DNA of 64,000 bases from positions 1-64,000 of the forward strand of contig NZ_JBPAOH010000009.1 of NCBI RefSeq assembly GCF_050875635.1, written 5' to 3'. The stretch comes from Hassallia sp050875635 (lineage in GTDB: Bacteria > Cyanobacteriota > Cyanobacteriia > Cyanobacteriales > Nostocaceae). Made by a program: the position numbers and the translations under genes. Under the pieces are notes generated by a model that had not been told where the DNA came from, did no database searches, and saw only the letters and a list, made by a program, of their open reading frames with translations. Positions 33,741-43,097 of this stretch are shown here, piece after piece (position 1 is the stretch's first letter; every line of letters starts with the position of its first letter).

Positions 33741-33792
33741 ATAACTATTTCCGCCAAGTGAAATGACTGCATTTTAGTATCAGTCATAAAAA

Positions 33793-34323
33793 TTAGAAGC
33801 GGAAACCAACACCAGTTTGCAAGCTTAAAGCACCAGCATCGCTGTCTTTGTAAGCGTCAATACCCCATTTTGCATCACCATACAAAACGGTGTTTTTCGC
33901 AATTTCTGATTCAGCACCAAGGGTTACTACAGGTGTATTCTTGTTTCCTAATTGAGTGGCTTTACCTTCATCGGTGACAAACGAGTAACCACCACCAACG
34001 TAAACGTTAGTATTTTTAGCAATAGGTGCATCGTAAGTTAATAAAGGCATAGCTGCGGTAGCATCACCACCGAACAAAACAGCGCCCCGAACTGAAACAG
34101 GTGCATTAGGAATAGCAGCGCGTCCTTGAATATTTCCACCTAACAAAGCGGCATCATTTTGTCTTCCACCATTGGTGACACCAGCAGAAACACCAGCACC
34201 GATGTAGCTACCCTTTAGACCAAGTGTTTCAGCGGTTTGAGGTGTTTGAGCGCTAGCAATTCCAGCACTAAAGATAACAGAAGCAACAGCGAGTGCAGAG
34301 GTTGCGAATTTTGCGAGTTTCAT
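33793..34323 (-). CDS. Small exported beta-barrel-like outer membrane protein
   Basis: 176 residues. The start at ATG 34323 (MKLAKFATSALAVASVIFSA) has AGGAAG upstream; a signal peptide with an ASA cleavage site is plain. The mature protein has alternating glycine-rich strands (GLKGSYIGAGVSAGVTNGG; NVYVGGGYSFVTDEG; ALSLQTGVGFRF) and ends in Phe, a usual outer-membrane barrel signal for BAM recognition. Cargo or pore function unknown. Monocistronic, with its own terminator-like hairpin. Confidence 0.75.
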   Translation of the reverse strand: MKLAKFATSALAVASVIFSAGIASAQTPQTAETLGLKGSYIGAGVSAGVTNGGRQNDAALLGGNIQGRAAIPNAPVSVRGAVLFGGDATAAMPLLTYDAPIAKNTNVYVGGGYSFVTDEGKATQLGNKNTPVVTLGAESEIAKNTVLYGDAKWGIDAYKDSDAGALSLQTGVGFRF

Positions 34324-34458
34324 AGATTCTTCCTGACTAGAAATTAAGTTCAATCAATCTTCTCTATTACTAGAATCTCTTTTTTTACAAAATGTAACCT
34401 CGCACTTTTGGATAACCTGAGTGGGTTAAAATGTTTCACCCGACTGGGTGAACACGAA

Positions 34459-34522
34459 GGTGTCGGTTGTTGATTGTTAGTTATTAGTTGTTGGTTGTTA
34501 GTTGTTGGTTGTTGGTTGTTGG
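34459..34522. repeat. Heptamer array (GTTGTTG / GTTGTTA units)
   Basis: About nine near-perfect 7-bp units such as TTGTTGG and TTAGTTG. A short tandem repeat of the kind common in heterocystous cyanobacteria. Confidence 0.75.
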
Positions 34523-34554
34523 TGAACCACTGCCTCGTCTTTGCGTGAGCTTTT

Positions 34555-34617
34555 CATACAGCGTTTTTCAGGTAAATGAGGTACACAGGTAGGGGCACAA
34601 CATTGTTGTGCCCTTAC
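34555..34617 (+). repeat. Small palindrome-bearing interspersed element, copy 2
   Basis: The tail ATGAGGTACAC (complement of the GTGTACCTCA block of copy 1) precedes a 29-bp palindrome with arms GTAGGGGCACAACA/TGTTGTGCCCTTAC (34589-34617). Orientation is opposite to copy 1 at 40-100. Confidence 0.65.
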
Positions 34618-34751
34618 AATAATCTGTATCTCACGCCCGTTGCAATCTGCTGTATGTTGATTGGTGCAACGCCAATTTTTTCAGCCCTAAGTATGTTGAT
34701 TGTCCATACTTTTTCGTCTTTAAGAGAGATTGATGCGATGGGGAATCATTT

Positions 34752-35585
34752 ATGCGTATTCATCATCTTAATTGCGGTTGCATGTGTCCGATTGGCGGGG
34801 CACTCTTCGACGGTTTTAGTCGCGGGCTAACAGCCAGTCTCGTCTGCCACTGCCTGCTGGTTGAGACAAATCAGGGACTGGTTCTCATCGATACGGGCTT
34901 TGGCGATCGCGATATCAAAGCGCCATTATCAAGACTCAGCCCGTTCTTCATGAATTTGAATCGCATACAGTTTGAAGAAAAATACACGGCGATCGCTCAA
35001 ATCAAGCAGCTTGGCTTGAACCCACGCGATGTGCGGCATATCGTGCTTACTCACCTTGATTTCGATCATGCAGGGGGCTTAGAGGATTTTCCCGACGCAA
35101 CCGTGCATGTAATGCAGACTGAGATAGAAGCAGCAAAAAGTAGGCGCGGCTTCATCGCAGCTGAACGCTATCGTCCAGGTCAATGGGATGAAGTAAAATA
35201 CTGGAAGTACTATTCGCCCTCTGGTGAACCTTGGTTCGGCTTCGAGGCAGTGCGCGACCTCGACGGACTGCCACCAGAAATTCTCCTCATCCCGCTTGCA
35301 GGTCACACGCGGGGTCATGCTGGCATCGCCATCCAGACATCAGAAGGTTGGTTGTTACATGCCGGCGATGCCTACTTTTATCGGGAGGAAATGGGAACCA
35401 CCAAACCGCGTTGCACACCAGGTCTGCGTGCCTATCAATGGTTGATGGAGGTAGACCGCAAAACTCGACTTTATAATCAACAACGGTTGCGTGCGTTATC
35501 CCTAGACCAAAGTAATGAAGTGCGGCTTTTTTGCAGCCATGATGCCATCGAGTTTAAAGCGATCGCACTCCCTAATAATTCTTAA
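34752..35585 (+). CDS. MBL-fold metallo-hydrolase
   Basis: 277 residues. The metal motif is HIVLTHLDFDHAGGLEDF (HxxxDH type), followed by LIPLAGHTRGHAGIAI (third-site His) and GWLLHAGDAYFYREEMG (bridging Asp) and a late CSHDAIEF. LVLIDTGFGDRD precedes. The overall order matches the lactonase-like hydrolase subgroup (AHL-lactonase relatives), but the substrate is not deducible. GATGGGG precedes the ATG. Monocistronic; repeat palindromes follow. Confidence 0.82.
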   Translation: MRIHHLNCGCMCPIGGALFDGFSRGLTASLVCHCLLVETNQGLVLIDTGFGDRDIKAPLSRLSPFFMNLNRIQFEEKYTAIAQIKQLGLNPRDVRHIVLTHLDFDHAGGLEDFPDATVHVMQTEIEAAKSRRGFIAAERYRPGQWDEVKYWKYYSPSGEPWFGFEAVRDLDGLPPEILLIPLAGHTRGHAGIAIQTSEGWLLHAGDAYFYREEMGTTKPRCTPGLRAYQWLMEVDRKTRLYNQQRLRALSLDQSNEVRLFCSHDAIEFKAIALPNNS

Positions 35586-35609
35586 CATTTTCACGACCAT
35601 GAAACTTTT

Positions 35610-35645
35610 GTAGGGTGCGTTAGGCGAAGCCGTAACGCACCCTAC
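35610..35645. repeat. 36-bp palindrome (GTAGGGTGCGTTA arms)
   Basis: GTAGGGTGCGTTA and TAACGCACCCTAC flank a short centre GGCGAAGCCG that itself folds. Between convergent genes. Confidence 0.75.
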
Positions 35646-35656
35646 TAACTCCTTTT

Positions 35657-35684
35657 GTACAGACGCGATTAATCGCGTCTCTAC
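35657..35684. repeat. 28-bp palindrome (GTACAGACGCGATT arms)
   Basis: GTACAGACGCGATT with AATCGCGTCTCTAC. The outer GTACAGACG arms match the 29-bp family, but the core is different and still palindromic. It touches the murJ stop codon. Confidence 0.7.
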
Positions 35685-37300
35685 TACCTCTTCAAAAACC
35701 GCTGACCCAGACGAGAGACAAAAACATTCACCTCTGGTAATCTGATCCATGAGGCAATGACACCAAAAATGGCAATCCCCACTACACCAGATATAGATAA
35801 CTCAAGCAGCAGAATCAGCAAACCTTCTTTACCTAAATAGTGCTGAGAAAGTTCCAGAGTCGCAAAGCTGGCTATCCCACCTGCGATGCTAGCAGCAATT
35901 AAACCTAAAAACGGTAAACTCCACTCGCGCCAAGGTAAACCATTTAACCTACGATGAAGTAAAAATAACAGCATTAATACTGAACTGCAATTTACAGTCA
36001 CAGTTGCCAATACCAAGCCGGAAGCGCCAAAAGGTTTAATTAAAAGGTAATCAAATACAGCGTTAAAGAAGATATTAATCATACTGACGCGAAAAGGTGT
36101 ATCGCCATCGCCTAAGGCATAAAACACCCGCACCAAAACATCACGTCCCAAATAAACAAACATGCCAAATCCGTTGGCAATTAGCAGCGAAGACACCAGC
36201 GCTGAGTCTCTTTCCTCAAAAGCACCGTGTTCGTATACTATGCGGACAATTGGCACAGAAAGCGTTATCATCAATGCACCCAAAGGCAGCATGGTGAAAG
36301 CTGAAAGCAGTAAACCTTGCCGAATGCGTGATTTTAACTCATCCCAATTATTCGGATCGGCAAGTCGGGCAAACATCGGTAATAAAGGAACCAAAATCAT
36401 GTTAGAAATGATTCCTAAAGGAGTTTGCACCAGTAAAGATGCATTATTTAAAGCAGCAGCAACCCCGATAGTGGGAATCAAAGATGCGAAAAACAAATCT
36501 GTGTAGAGGTTGATTTGCAGCATCCCAGAGGAAAAGGTAGCAGGTCCCATGATTTTCAGAACATCTCTTACCCCAGGCTGATTAAAATCAAATCGCAACC
36601 GCAATGTACCTAAACCAGACTTTGCTTGCACGATTACCTGCACCAACCATTGCAAAACTGCTCCGGCTAAAACTCCTCCTGCCAAAACAATTCCGCCTAA
36701 CTTAGCATATTCAAGACTGCTAATTTTTTCGCCTAGTTCTAGATAAAGAACACCCAGACCAACAATAACTGTAATGCTGGAAAATAAAGGACTGATAGAA
36801 GGCAGCCAGAATTGATTTCCAGCGTTAAGAACTCCAAAGCCAATACCAATTAGTCCGGCTAAGACTGCGATTGGTGCCATTATCTGGAGTTGTAAGATAG
36901 CGATCGCTCTCACTAAATCTTTGTGTCCCAGTCTCAAACCAGGTGCAAACGCATCAATCATCTGCGGGGCAAAAATCACCACAAAAATCGCCACCAATAG
37001 CAGCATACCACCGATCAGCGTCGTAATCGTTTCCACTAAAGGCGCCGCTTCTTCTTTCCTGCGCTTGGATAAAACGCTGACAACCGCACTATAAAATGGT
37101 CCGTTAATCCCCCCTAACAATATCAACAGAAACCCAGGAATCGTATAAGCGTAGTTAAAAGCATCAGCAGCCGGTCCCAAACCAAAAGCCGCAGCGATCG
37201 CTTGCTGACGTACTAAACCAAAGACTTTACTAATTAACGTTGCAGCTGCGACAATGCCAGCTATTCCAACCAGAGAACGAGAAGTTTTTTGTTGTGCCAC
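35684..37300 (-). CDS. murJ: Lipid II flippase MurJ
   Basis: 538 residues with about 14 membrane segments, the MATE/MVF-like MurJ fold. Marks are SLVGIAGIVAAATLISKVFG then LVRQQAIAAAFGLG (TM1 region), DAFNYAYTIPGFL, the PLLPMFARLAD block and RVFYALGDGDTPFRVSMINI. It flips undecaprenyl lipid II across the plasma membrane for peptidoglycan synthesis. Length and features are complete. Confidence 0.9.
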   Translation of the reverse strand: MAQQKTSRSLVGIAGIVAAATLISKVFGLVRQQAIAAAFGLGPAADAFNYAYTIPGFLLILLGGINGPFYSAVVSVLSKRRKEEAAPLVETITTLIGGMLLLVAIFVVIFAPQMIDAFAPGLRLGHKDLVRAIAILQLQIMAPIAVLAGLIGIGFGVLNAGNQFWLPSISPLFSSITVIVGLGVLYLELGEKISSLEYAKLGGIVLAGGVLAGAVLQWLVQVIVQAKSGLGTLRLRFDFNQPGVRDVLKIMGPATFSSGMLQINLYTDLFFASLIPTIGVAAALNNASLLVQTPLGIISNMILVPLLPMFARLADPNNWDELKSRIRQGLLLSAFTMLPLGALMITLSVPIVRIVYEHGAFEERDSALVSSLLIANGFGMFVYLGRDVLVRVFYALGDGDTPFRVSMINIFFNAVFDYLLIKPFGASGLVLATVTVNCSSVLMLLFLLHRRLNGLPWREWSLPFLGLIAASIAGGIASFATLELSQHYLGKEGLLILLLELSISGVVGIAIFGVIASWIRLPEVNVFVSRLGQRFLKR

Positions 37301-37384
37301 GAATTATTATTGACAATTCAAGCGATAGCGGTATCTCTTGAATATTTAACCCCAAATTCGATAGTCTGTCAGGCAAATTTTGAA

Positions 37385-37500
37385 AATGAAGACAGGGCAT
37401 TGGGCATGGGGCATTGGGCATTGGCAATTTTAACTTTCCTTGCTCTCCCTGCTCAAGAAAGCTCCCCCTGCTCCCCCTGCCCCCTGCCCCGTTCCCCAGT
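37385..37500. repeat. Low-complexity GGGCATTGGGCATGG-like and CCCCTGC-like arrays
   Basis: Heptamer-like G-rich units (37394-37425) followed by C-rich units (CTCCCCCTGCTCCCCCTGCC, about 37460-37490). No gene is seen in 37301-37502. Confidence 0.55.
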
Positions 37501-37502
37501 CT

Positions 37503-38009
37503 CTACCGACACCCCAAACTTTCTCGCGTGGAAACACCTGTAACTGGATTGACGCCCGATGCGCGATCGCACAATAATGACACTTGATAGCGGTCAATCA
37601 AAGCATCGGTAAAATCAGCACCCGTTATATCCGCATCATAAAAGCGGCTACTTGTCAAGGTCGCTTGTGTAAAAATCGCATTTTTCAGATTTGCCCCATC
37701 CATAGTTACGCGGTCAACTAAAGCATCTGAAAGATTTGCACCTTCTAAATTCGCTCTTAGTAAAACTCCCTTGGTGAGAATTGCATTAGTTAAATTGCTC
37801 CCTTGGAAATTTGCCCCGCGCATTTCCGCTGCCACAAAAGTTACACCAGTCAAATCAAGGTTAGAAAAATCACGGTTTTCTAAACTCATATTGCTGTAGT
37901 TGATTGTATTTACTTGAGCAAAAGCCGGATGCGGATTAAGTATTATCCACAAAGCAGCCAGTAGCAAAGTTACAATCAAACTCAAAAAGCGAAGCAAAAT
38001 CTTTTTCAT
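37503..38009 (-). CDS. Exported pentapeptide-repeat protein
   Basis: 168 residues from ATG 38009. A signal peptide (MKKILLRFLSLIVTLLLAAL, ending near AFAQ) precedes repeated A(D/N)Lxx/F pentapeptides: FSNLDLTGVTF, GANFQGSNLTNAILTKGVLL then RANLEGANLSDALVD, ADITGADFTDAL. These fold as a right-handed quadrilateral beta-helix. The export signal suggests a lumen or periplasm location, as for several cyanobacterial lumenal pentapeptide proteins. An in-frame upstream extension is repeat-derived and rejected. Confidence 0.85.
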   Translation of the reverse strand: MKKILLRFLSLIVTLLLAALWIILNPHPAFAQVNTINYSNMSLENRDFSNLDLTGVTFVAAEMRGANFQGSNLTNAILTKGVLLRANLEGANLSDALVDRVTMDGANLKNAIFTQATLTSSRFYDADITGADFTDALIDRYQVSLLCDRASGVNPVTGVSTRESLGCR

Positions 38010-38019
38010 AAATTTACTA

Positions 38020-38150
38020 AAAAAGGGAGTGGGGAATAGGGAGTAGGGAGTAGGGAGTAAGAAACCCCACTCACTACTCCCCAACGCCAGTCGCCTCAAG
38101 CCGGGAGACCCGTCCACGGCGCTGGTGGCTCGTCACCACTCCCCGTGCGT
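38020..38150. repeat. GGGAGTA heptamer array and dispersed repeat patch
   Basis: Units such as GGGAGTA occur at 38035-38060, with a C-rich echo ACTCCCC. This is followed by AACGCCAGTCGCCTCAAGCC, a member of the dispersed repeat also seen at 13530 and 14150. Confidence 0.55.
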
Positions 38151-38159
38151 AGCGCTTGA

Positions 38160-39647
38160 CTACTTCCAATCCTTACCAATACGAATTGTTAGGTCAGATT
38201 CGAGGTCGCCGGTAGAGGAGACTTCGATATTACCTAAGCCTAAAATATTTTGTAGGTCAACTCCTGCTTGGTGGTTTCCTTTTTGGACAACAATCTGAGT
38301 TTGGCGTTGGGTATCGGGCCAATCAGCTGTTGTGTTAATTTTTGTAAAGCCCTTTTGTTTGAGATATTTGATAACTTTTTCAGTTAGCTGAGGTTGATTG
38401 GAAGCATTTTGAATAGTAATTTTGAGGTTCTGGACTGGTCGGACATCTGGCTTAACACCAGTCAGATTCACGCCAACGTAATCATTCAATAACCTTTGTT
38501 GTCCGGTCATATCCAGCCAATAGCTATCTGGATCTTGGCTTAAACGGCTGAAAATACCTGGCAACATCGTCATTTGGAAATTATCTCGCTCCACATTGAC
38601 AGAGAAGTTGACCAGCGCCATCATTTCTTCCATCTTCAGGTTGGTATCAAAATATTTCCGCATCATCCGGGTTAATTGCGGCAACCTGGGTACAACAGTG
38701 GGGTTATTCAGACGATTGACTAATCCTGATAACAATGCTTGCTGACGCTGCACTCTCGGCAAATCTCCCATCCCTGGATCGCGGTATCGGGCAAATTCCT
38801 CTGCTTGTTCGCCGTTGAGGGTTTGCCAGCCTCTAACTAAAGATGTTTGTCCAGAGGAGTCTTGGTATTCCATCGAACTAGGCACGTAGACCTCGACACC
38901 ACCCAATTGATCTACCAACTGGCGTAAGCCGCTGGTGGAGATGCGAATATAGCGATCGATAGGCGCATTATTCAAGGTACGACTGACTACCCGTGCTGCC
39001 AAGACTGGACCACCTTGAGCGTTAGCATCGGATACTTTGGTCAATCCCTTTTCCGGAATTGAGATCATCGTATCTCTGGGAATTGAAAGTACCCGAATCG
39101 ATTTGTCGCTGGGGTTTAAGCGTACCAGCAGCATCGTATCGCTTTTGCCTGCAAAGCTTTCTGGTGAACCATCAACAGTGCCTTGAGTTGGTTCAATGCC
39201 CATGATTAAAATATTCATCGGGCGTGAAAGCTGATATTGAGAGAGTCTGTCTGCCAACTCTCCCGGCATTGGCATTTTTTGCGGATCTTTACCGGCGAGA
39301 AGTTCTTCATCGGTTCGATCCAAATCGCTCCATAGTGGAGTCCACAGCGCCAATGTGGAAACGAGCAAACCAGATAAGACGATGCCTAAAACTGCTGTGA
39401 GTATCCACAACAACCAGCGAGGCATACTTAAACCCAAGCGATCGTAAAGCTCGTTGGGAATGGAACTTACCGATTCGACAACGCTACGGTTCGATAAAGG
39501 CTGTTTTAGCTCGATTTCATCCTGTACATCAGGTCTAAGCTGATTTTCTGGCAGTTCTACCTGATTTTCCGGCAGTTCTACTTGATGCGGCGTTACTTGA
39601 TTTTCTGAAAATTGTACTTGTTTTATCACGATTATCTCCCCACTCAA
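38160..39647 (-). CDS. LytR-CpsA-Psr (LCP) family protein with LytR_C domain
   Basis: 495 residues. A cytoplasmic N-terminus has a tandem ELPENQV repeat; one membrane segment lies at about 79-106 (WLLWILTAVLGIVLSGLLVS). The extracellular LCP catalytic domain has MNILIMGIEPTQG, KSDTMLLVRLNPSDKSIRVL, SIPRDTMI and RYRDPGMGDLPRVQRQQ. A C-terminal LytR_C domain follows (LKITIQNASNQPQLTEKVIK). LCP enzymes attach polyprenyl-linked polymers to peptidoglycan. Divergent from manC by 98 bp, which fits a cell-envelope polysaccharide role. Confidence 0.88.
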   Translation of the reverse strand: MSGEIIVIKQVQFSENQVTPHQVELPENQVELPENQLRPDVQDEIELKQPLSNRSVVESVSSIPNELYDRLGLSMPRWLLWILTAVLGIVLSGLLVSTLALWTPLWSDLDRTDEELLAGKDPQKMPMPGELADRLSQYQLSRPMNILIMGIEPTQGTVDGSPESFAGKSDTMLLVRLNPSDKSIRVLSIPRDTMISIPEKGLTKVSDANAQGGPVLAARVVSRTLNNAPIDRYIRISTSGLRQLVDQLGGVEVYVPSSMEYQDSSGQTSLVRGWQTLNGEQAEEFARYRDPGMGDLPRVQRQQALLSGLVNRLNNPTVVPRLPQLTRMMRKYFDTNLKMEEMMALVNFSVNVERDNFQMTMLPGIFSRLSQDPDSYWLDMTGQQRLLNDYVGVNLTGVKPDVRPVQNLKITIQNASNQPQLTEKVIKYLKQKGFTKINTTADWPDTQRQTQIVVQKGNHQAGVDLQNILGLGNIEVSSTGDLESDLTIRIGKDWK

Positions 39648-39745
39648 CCACTCCCTAAACGTATGTTAATCCAAGCTACAAAACTTGCCAGTGGAAATCG
39701 TCACAGTACACTTGTAATGTTCGTTGCTTAGATTTGTATGACATA

Positions 39746-40813
39746 ATGAATACTCCATTTTTCCCCGTAATTCTTGCAGGTGGTAAAGGTGAACGTTTTT
39801 GGCCTTTGAGTCGCGTTTTGCGACCAAAGCAATTTTTAAGTCTCGATGGTAGCTCTAGAAGTCTCCTACAGGCAACTGCCGATCGCCTGTTACAAATTGC
39901 CGACGGTTGGCAGAATTTATGGGTAATAACTTCTAGTCAGTTAGCTCAAGGAGTCGTCGAACAACTACCATTACTGCCATCTGAAAATTTACTTGTCGAG
40001 TCACAGGGAAGGGACACTGCCGCAGCTGTCGCTTGGGCAAGTTTGTCAATTAAAAAGCGTTACGGAGAAGAGGCGATTATCGGCTTTTTCCCCGCTGACC
40101 ACTGGATTGCTGACCTAGAAGCGTTTGCAGCTACTTTAAGTGCTGCAACTCAACTTGCGGCAAGTTCAGAAGCGATCGTCACACTGGGGATCAAGCCTAC
40201 TTTTCCATCAACTGGCTACGGCTACATTGAAGAAGGCGAAAAGATTGGTAGCTTTGATGAGTTGCCTTTCTTTCACGTTAATCGCTTTACTGAAAAACCA
40301 GACCGAGAAACGGCAGAAAAGTTTCTTGCTACGAAACGCTTTAGCTGGAATAGCGGTATGTTTATTTTTCGAGCAGGAGTTGTTCTCAAAGAACTGCATA
40401 CCCACGCTCCGGAAATTATTCAGCCGCTAGAACAACAGGGTGAGGAAGATGTTTATCCGCAGTTGCCTAAAAAGAGTATAGACTATGCCCTAATGGAAAA
40501 AACAAGTATAGCCTATGTATTGCCGGTTGAATTTGGTTGGGATGATTTAGGTGATTGGAATGCGATCGAACGTTTACTTAAAAAAGAAGAGAATCCCAAT
40601 GTGGAACTAGCTACCCATGTAGGGCTAGATACCCAAGGTGCAGTTATTTACGCTACCGATCCAGAAGATGTAATTGTGACTATCGGTTTAGAGGATGTAG
40701 TGATTGTGCGCGATCGCAATGTCACCCTCATTGTCAAAAAAGACCGTACCCAAGAAATCAAGCAAATCCTCAAAACCTTACAGAGCGATTCCCGATTTAC
40801 CGAACTCTTGTAA
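39746..40813 (+). CDS. manC: Mannose-1-phosphate guanylyltransferase
   Basis: 355 residues from ATG 39746 (MNTPFFPVILAGGKGERFWP). The nucleotidyltransferase signature LAGGKGERFWPLSR and the product-site FTEKPD block are clear; ESQGRDTAAAVAWASL and IGFFPADHWI are typical of ManC/CpsB type enzymes. It makes GDP-mannose from mannose-1-phosphate and GTP for glycan synthesis. The cupin-type isomerase domain of bifunctional ManC is absent, so it is monofunctional. An in-frame TTG at 39734 is a less likely start. Confidence 0.85.
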   Translation: MNTPFFPVILAGGKGERFWPLSRVLRPKQFLSLDGSSRSLLQATADRLLQIADGWQNLWVITSSQLAQGVVEQLPLLPSENLLVESQGRDTAAAVAWASLSIKKRYGEEAIIGFFPADHWIADLEAFAATLSAATQLAASSEAIVTLGIKPTFPSTGYGYIEEGEKIGSFDELPFFHVNRFTEKPDRETAEKFLATKRFSWNSGMFIFRAGVVLKELHTHAPEIIQPLEQQGEEDVYPQLPKKSIDYALMEKTSIAYVLPVEFGWDDLGDWNAIERLLKKEENPNVELATHVGLDTQGAVIYATDPEDVIVTIGLEDVVIVRDRNVTLIVKKDRTQEIKQILKTLQSDSRFTELL

Positions 40814-41204
40814 AAGTTAAAACCCTTGGCAGAGGCGCAAAAGCTAGCATCTCCATTATAACTTGAATATCTGTTATTTTTTCTAACAGTTATGCAAGTC
40901 TATAGCCTTGAACCTCTAGCCCAAACAATAGCAATAAACTCAATTATTGCTAACAAAAATTATACTTATCCTCACAAAGGATTTTTTCATCCCCATCGTC
41001 TATTACACGGTGGGGATTCCTGCTCAGATTAAGTCAAAAGAATGCTCATCAATCAAACTTAGACAAAAACTCTAAAATCATATGTACAAAGCTTACTCGG
41101 GTAGCAATAACTTCAGGTGCATTATTATCCCCTGCTACTTACCTCTTTAACTTCTACTTTATTCTTTCTTCGCGTCCTTCGTGTCTTCGCGGTTCGTTAA
41201 AATC
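40814..41204. other. Intergenic region with one stable hairpin
   Basis: No gene is supported in these 391 bp. A hairpin CCCCATCG/CGGTGGGG lies at 40991-41014 without a T-run. Near 41165-41200 a repeat TTCGCGTCCTTCGTGTCTTC abuts the ABC1-kinase start, so its ribosome-binding site is unclear. Confidence 0.5.
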
Positions 41205-42851
41205 ATGTTCCTCACTCAAACAGTTCCTCGTCAAAGAGATATCATCGAAGTCCTATTCCGCAACGGCTGGGACTACATGCGAAGGGTACTCACCGGTGCG
41301 AAAGCCGACGATCCCCAGCTACCCCCACCGGCAGTATTGAAAAACATCCTGGTGGATTTGGGACCAGTTTATGTCAAACTAGGTCAGCTACTTTCTACCC
41401 GTCCAGACTTACTTAGCGGAGCCTATATTGATGAATTATCAACCCTACAAGATGAAGTCCCAGCAGTTCCTTGGGCAGATATTGAAGTACTGATTCGCAA
41501 GCAATTGAAACGTCCTTTAGAAGAAACTTTCGCCATCATTAATCCTGTACCGGTGGCAGCAGGATCAATTGCTCAAACCCATCGAGCAACACTAGCAGAT
41601 GGTCGAGAAGTAGCGCTAAAAGTGCAACGTCCGGGAATAGATTTAACGGTTGCTCAAGATATCGCTTTAATTCAAGGAATTGCCGATTTAGTTGCTCGAA
41701 CTGAATTTGGGCAAAACTATGAAATTAAAGCGATCGCCGAAGAATTTACCAAAGCTTTAGAAGCCGAGTTAGATTTTACACGCGAAGCCGGTTACACCGA
41801 CCAGCTACGGCGCAATTTATCCCAGAGTCGTTGGTACGATCCCACTAAAATAGTAGTTGCAAAAATTTACTGGGATTTAACTACAGAAAAATTGATGGTG
41901 ATGGAGTGGCTCGACGGAGTACCGCTTCTGTCATCGAAATTTAACAAACTGGAAAATGCTGAAGAACTTGCCGCAGAACGCCAAGCAATTACAACTTTGT
42001 TATTTCGCGTTTTCTTTCAACAACTATATATAGATGGATTTTTTCACGCCGATCCGCATCCAGGAAATTTATTTTATTTGCGAGATGGTCGGGTTGCCCT
42101 TTTAGACTGTGGGATGGTGGGAAGACTCGATCCCCGCACTCAGCAAATATTAACAGAAATGTTGTTGGCGATCGTTGATTTAGATGCTCAAAGGTGCGCT
42201 CAGTTAACTTTGCAGCTAGCGGATTCACGTCAACCAGTGATTTTAGCGCGTCTGGAAAATGACTACGATCGCATGTTGCGGAAATATCACAACATGAACT
42301 TGTCAGAAATCAACTTCAGTAAAATAATTTATGAAGTTCTGCAAGTTGCCCGCAACAATAAAATCCGTTTGCCGAGCAATATGGGTTTATATGCGAAAAC
42401 TCTAGCGAATTTAGAGGGTGTAGCGCGGGGATTCAACCCAGAACTTAATTTTATTGATGAAATTAAGCCATTACTGACAGACTTGTTTAGACGGCAGTTG
42501 TTTGGTGATAGTCCGGTGCGATCGCTTTTAAGAACAGCGCTGGATCTCAAAAGTCTTTCGTTACAATCTCCCCGGCAAATTGAGTTGCTACTAGACCGAG
42601 TGACATCAGAAACCTTACAGTGGAATTTATCGCTACGCGGTTTAGATGGTTTGCGTCGCACTCTTGATGATGTCGCCAACCGACTTTCTTTTAGCATTTT
42701 GGTTGGTTCGCTAATTATGGGAGCCGCAATTATTTCTAGCAACCCGCGATCGGATCAGTTATCGTTTTTGAACAACGTACTGTTTGCCGCTGCGAGTTTG
42801 TTAGGTTTGTGGTTAATTATTAGTATCTTGCGATCGGGTCGTTTACGTTAA
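41205..42851 (+). CDS. ABC1/UbiB-type atypical kinase
   Basis: 548 residues from ATG 41205. The family marks are VKLGQLLSTRPDLL (KxGQ), AAGSIAQTHRATLADGREVA then LKVQRPG (the alanine-rich loop replacing the usual Gly-rich loop, and the catalytic Lys), EAELDFTREA (ExD) and FFHADPHPGNLF then LLDCGMVGRL (the catalytic DPHPGN and DFG-like motifs). Two membrane segments close the protein (LSFSILVGSLIMGAAIISS; NVLFAAASLLGLWLIISI). UbiB-like proteins regulate quinone or lipid metabolism in membranes; target unknown. Confidence 0.88.
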   Translation: MFLTQTVPRQRDIIEVLFRNGWDYMRRVLTGAKADDPQLPPPAVLKNILVDLGPVYVKLGQLLSTRPDLLSGAYIDELSTLQDEVPAVPWADIEVLIRKQLKRPLEETFAIINPVPVAAGSIAQTHRATLADGREVALKVQRPGIDLTVAQDIALIQGIADLVARTEFGQNYEIKAIAEEFTKALEAELDFTREAGYTDQLRRNLSQSRWYDPTKIVVAKIYWDLTTEKLMVMEWLDGVPLLSSKFNKLENAEELAAERQAITTLLFRVFFQQLYIDGFFHADPHPGNLFYLRDGRVALLDCGMVGRLDPRTQQILTEMLLAIVDLDAQRCAQLTLQLADSRQPVILARLENDYDRMLRKYHNMNLSEINFSKIIYEVLQVARNNKIRLPSNMGLYAKTLANLEGVARGFNPELNFIDEIKPLLTDLFRRQLFGDSPVRSLLRTALDLKSLSLQSPRQIELLLDRVTSETLQWNLSLRGLDGLRRTLDDVANRLSFSILVGSLIMGAAIISSNPRSDQLSFLNNVLFAAASLLGLWLIISILRSGRLR

Positions 42852-42857
42852 GGCGCA

Positions 42858-42925
42858 GTAGAGACGTTCCATTGGAACGTCTGTACCAAAAGCGCAGTAG
42901 AGACGTTCCATTGGAACGTCTGTAC
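42858..42925. repeat. Two tandem 29-bp palindromes with 39-bp period
   Basis: GTAGAGACGTTCCA/TGGAACGTCTGTAC occurs twice (42858-42886 and 42897-42925), separated by CAAAAGCGCA. The identical spacer on both copies shows a direct local duplication. Confidence 0.85.
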
Positions 42926-43097
42926 CAAAAGCGCATGCATTATACCAATTTCCGAAAATCCTGATATTAGTAGATATCATTAATCCTGGCTGATGATTTT
43001 TTATTTATCTGAAAATCGCTCTTAATCATCAGATAATTTCGAGCGATCGCCCTTGGCGGCGGCTTCCGCATCGCGTGCATCACCTAAAAGAAAATCT

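Noticed and set aside
34576..34830. Plus-strand frame of 84 codons before the MBL hydrolase
   Set aside because: Starts inside the palindrome element and overlaps the MBL gene in another frame; no motif.
40991..41014. Intrinsic terminator after manC
   Set aside because: A stem is present, but there is no T-run on the plus strand and it lies about 180 bp downstream of the stop; kept only as a hairpin note.
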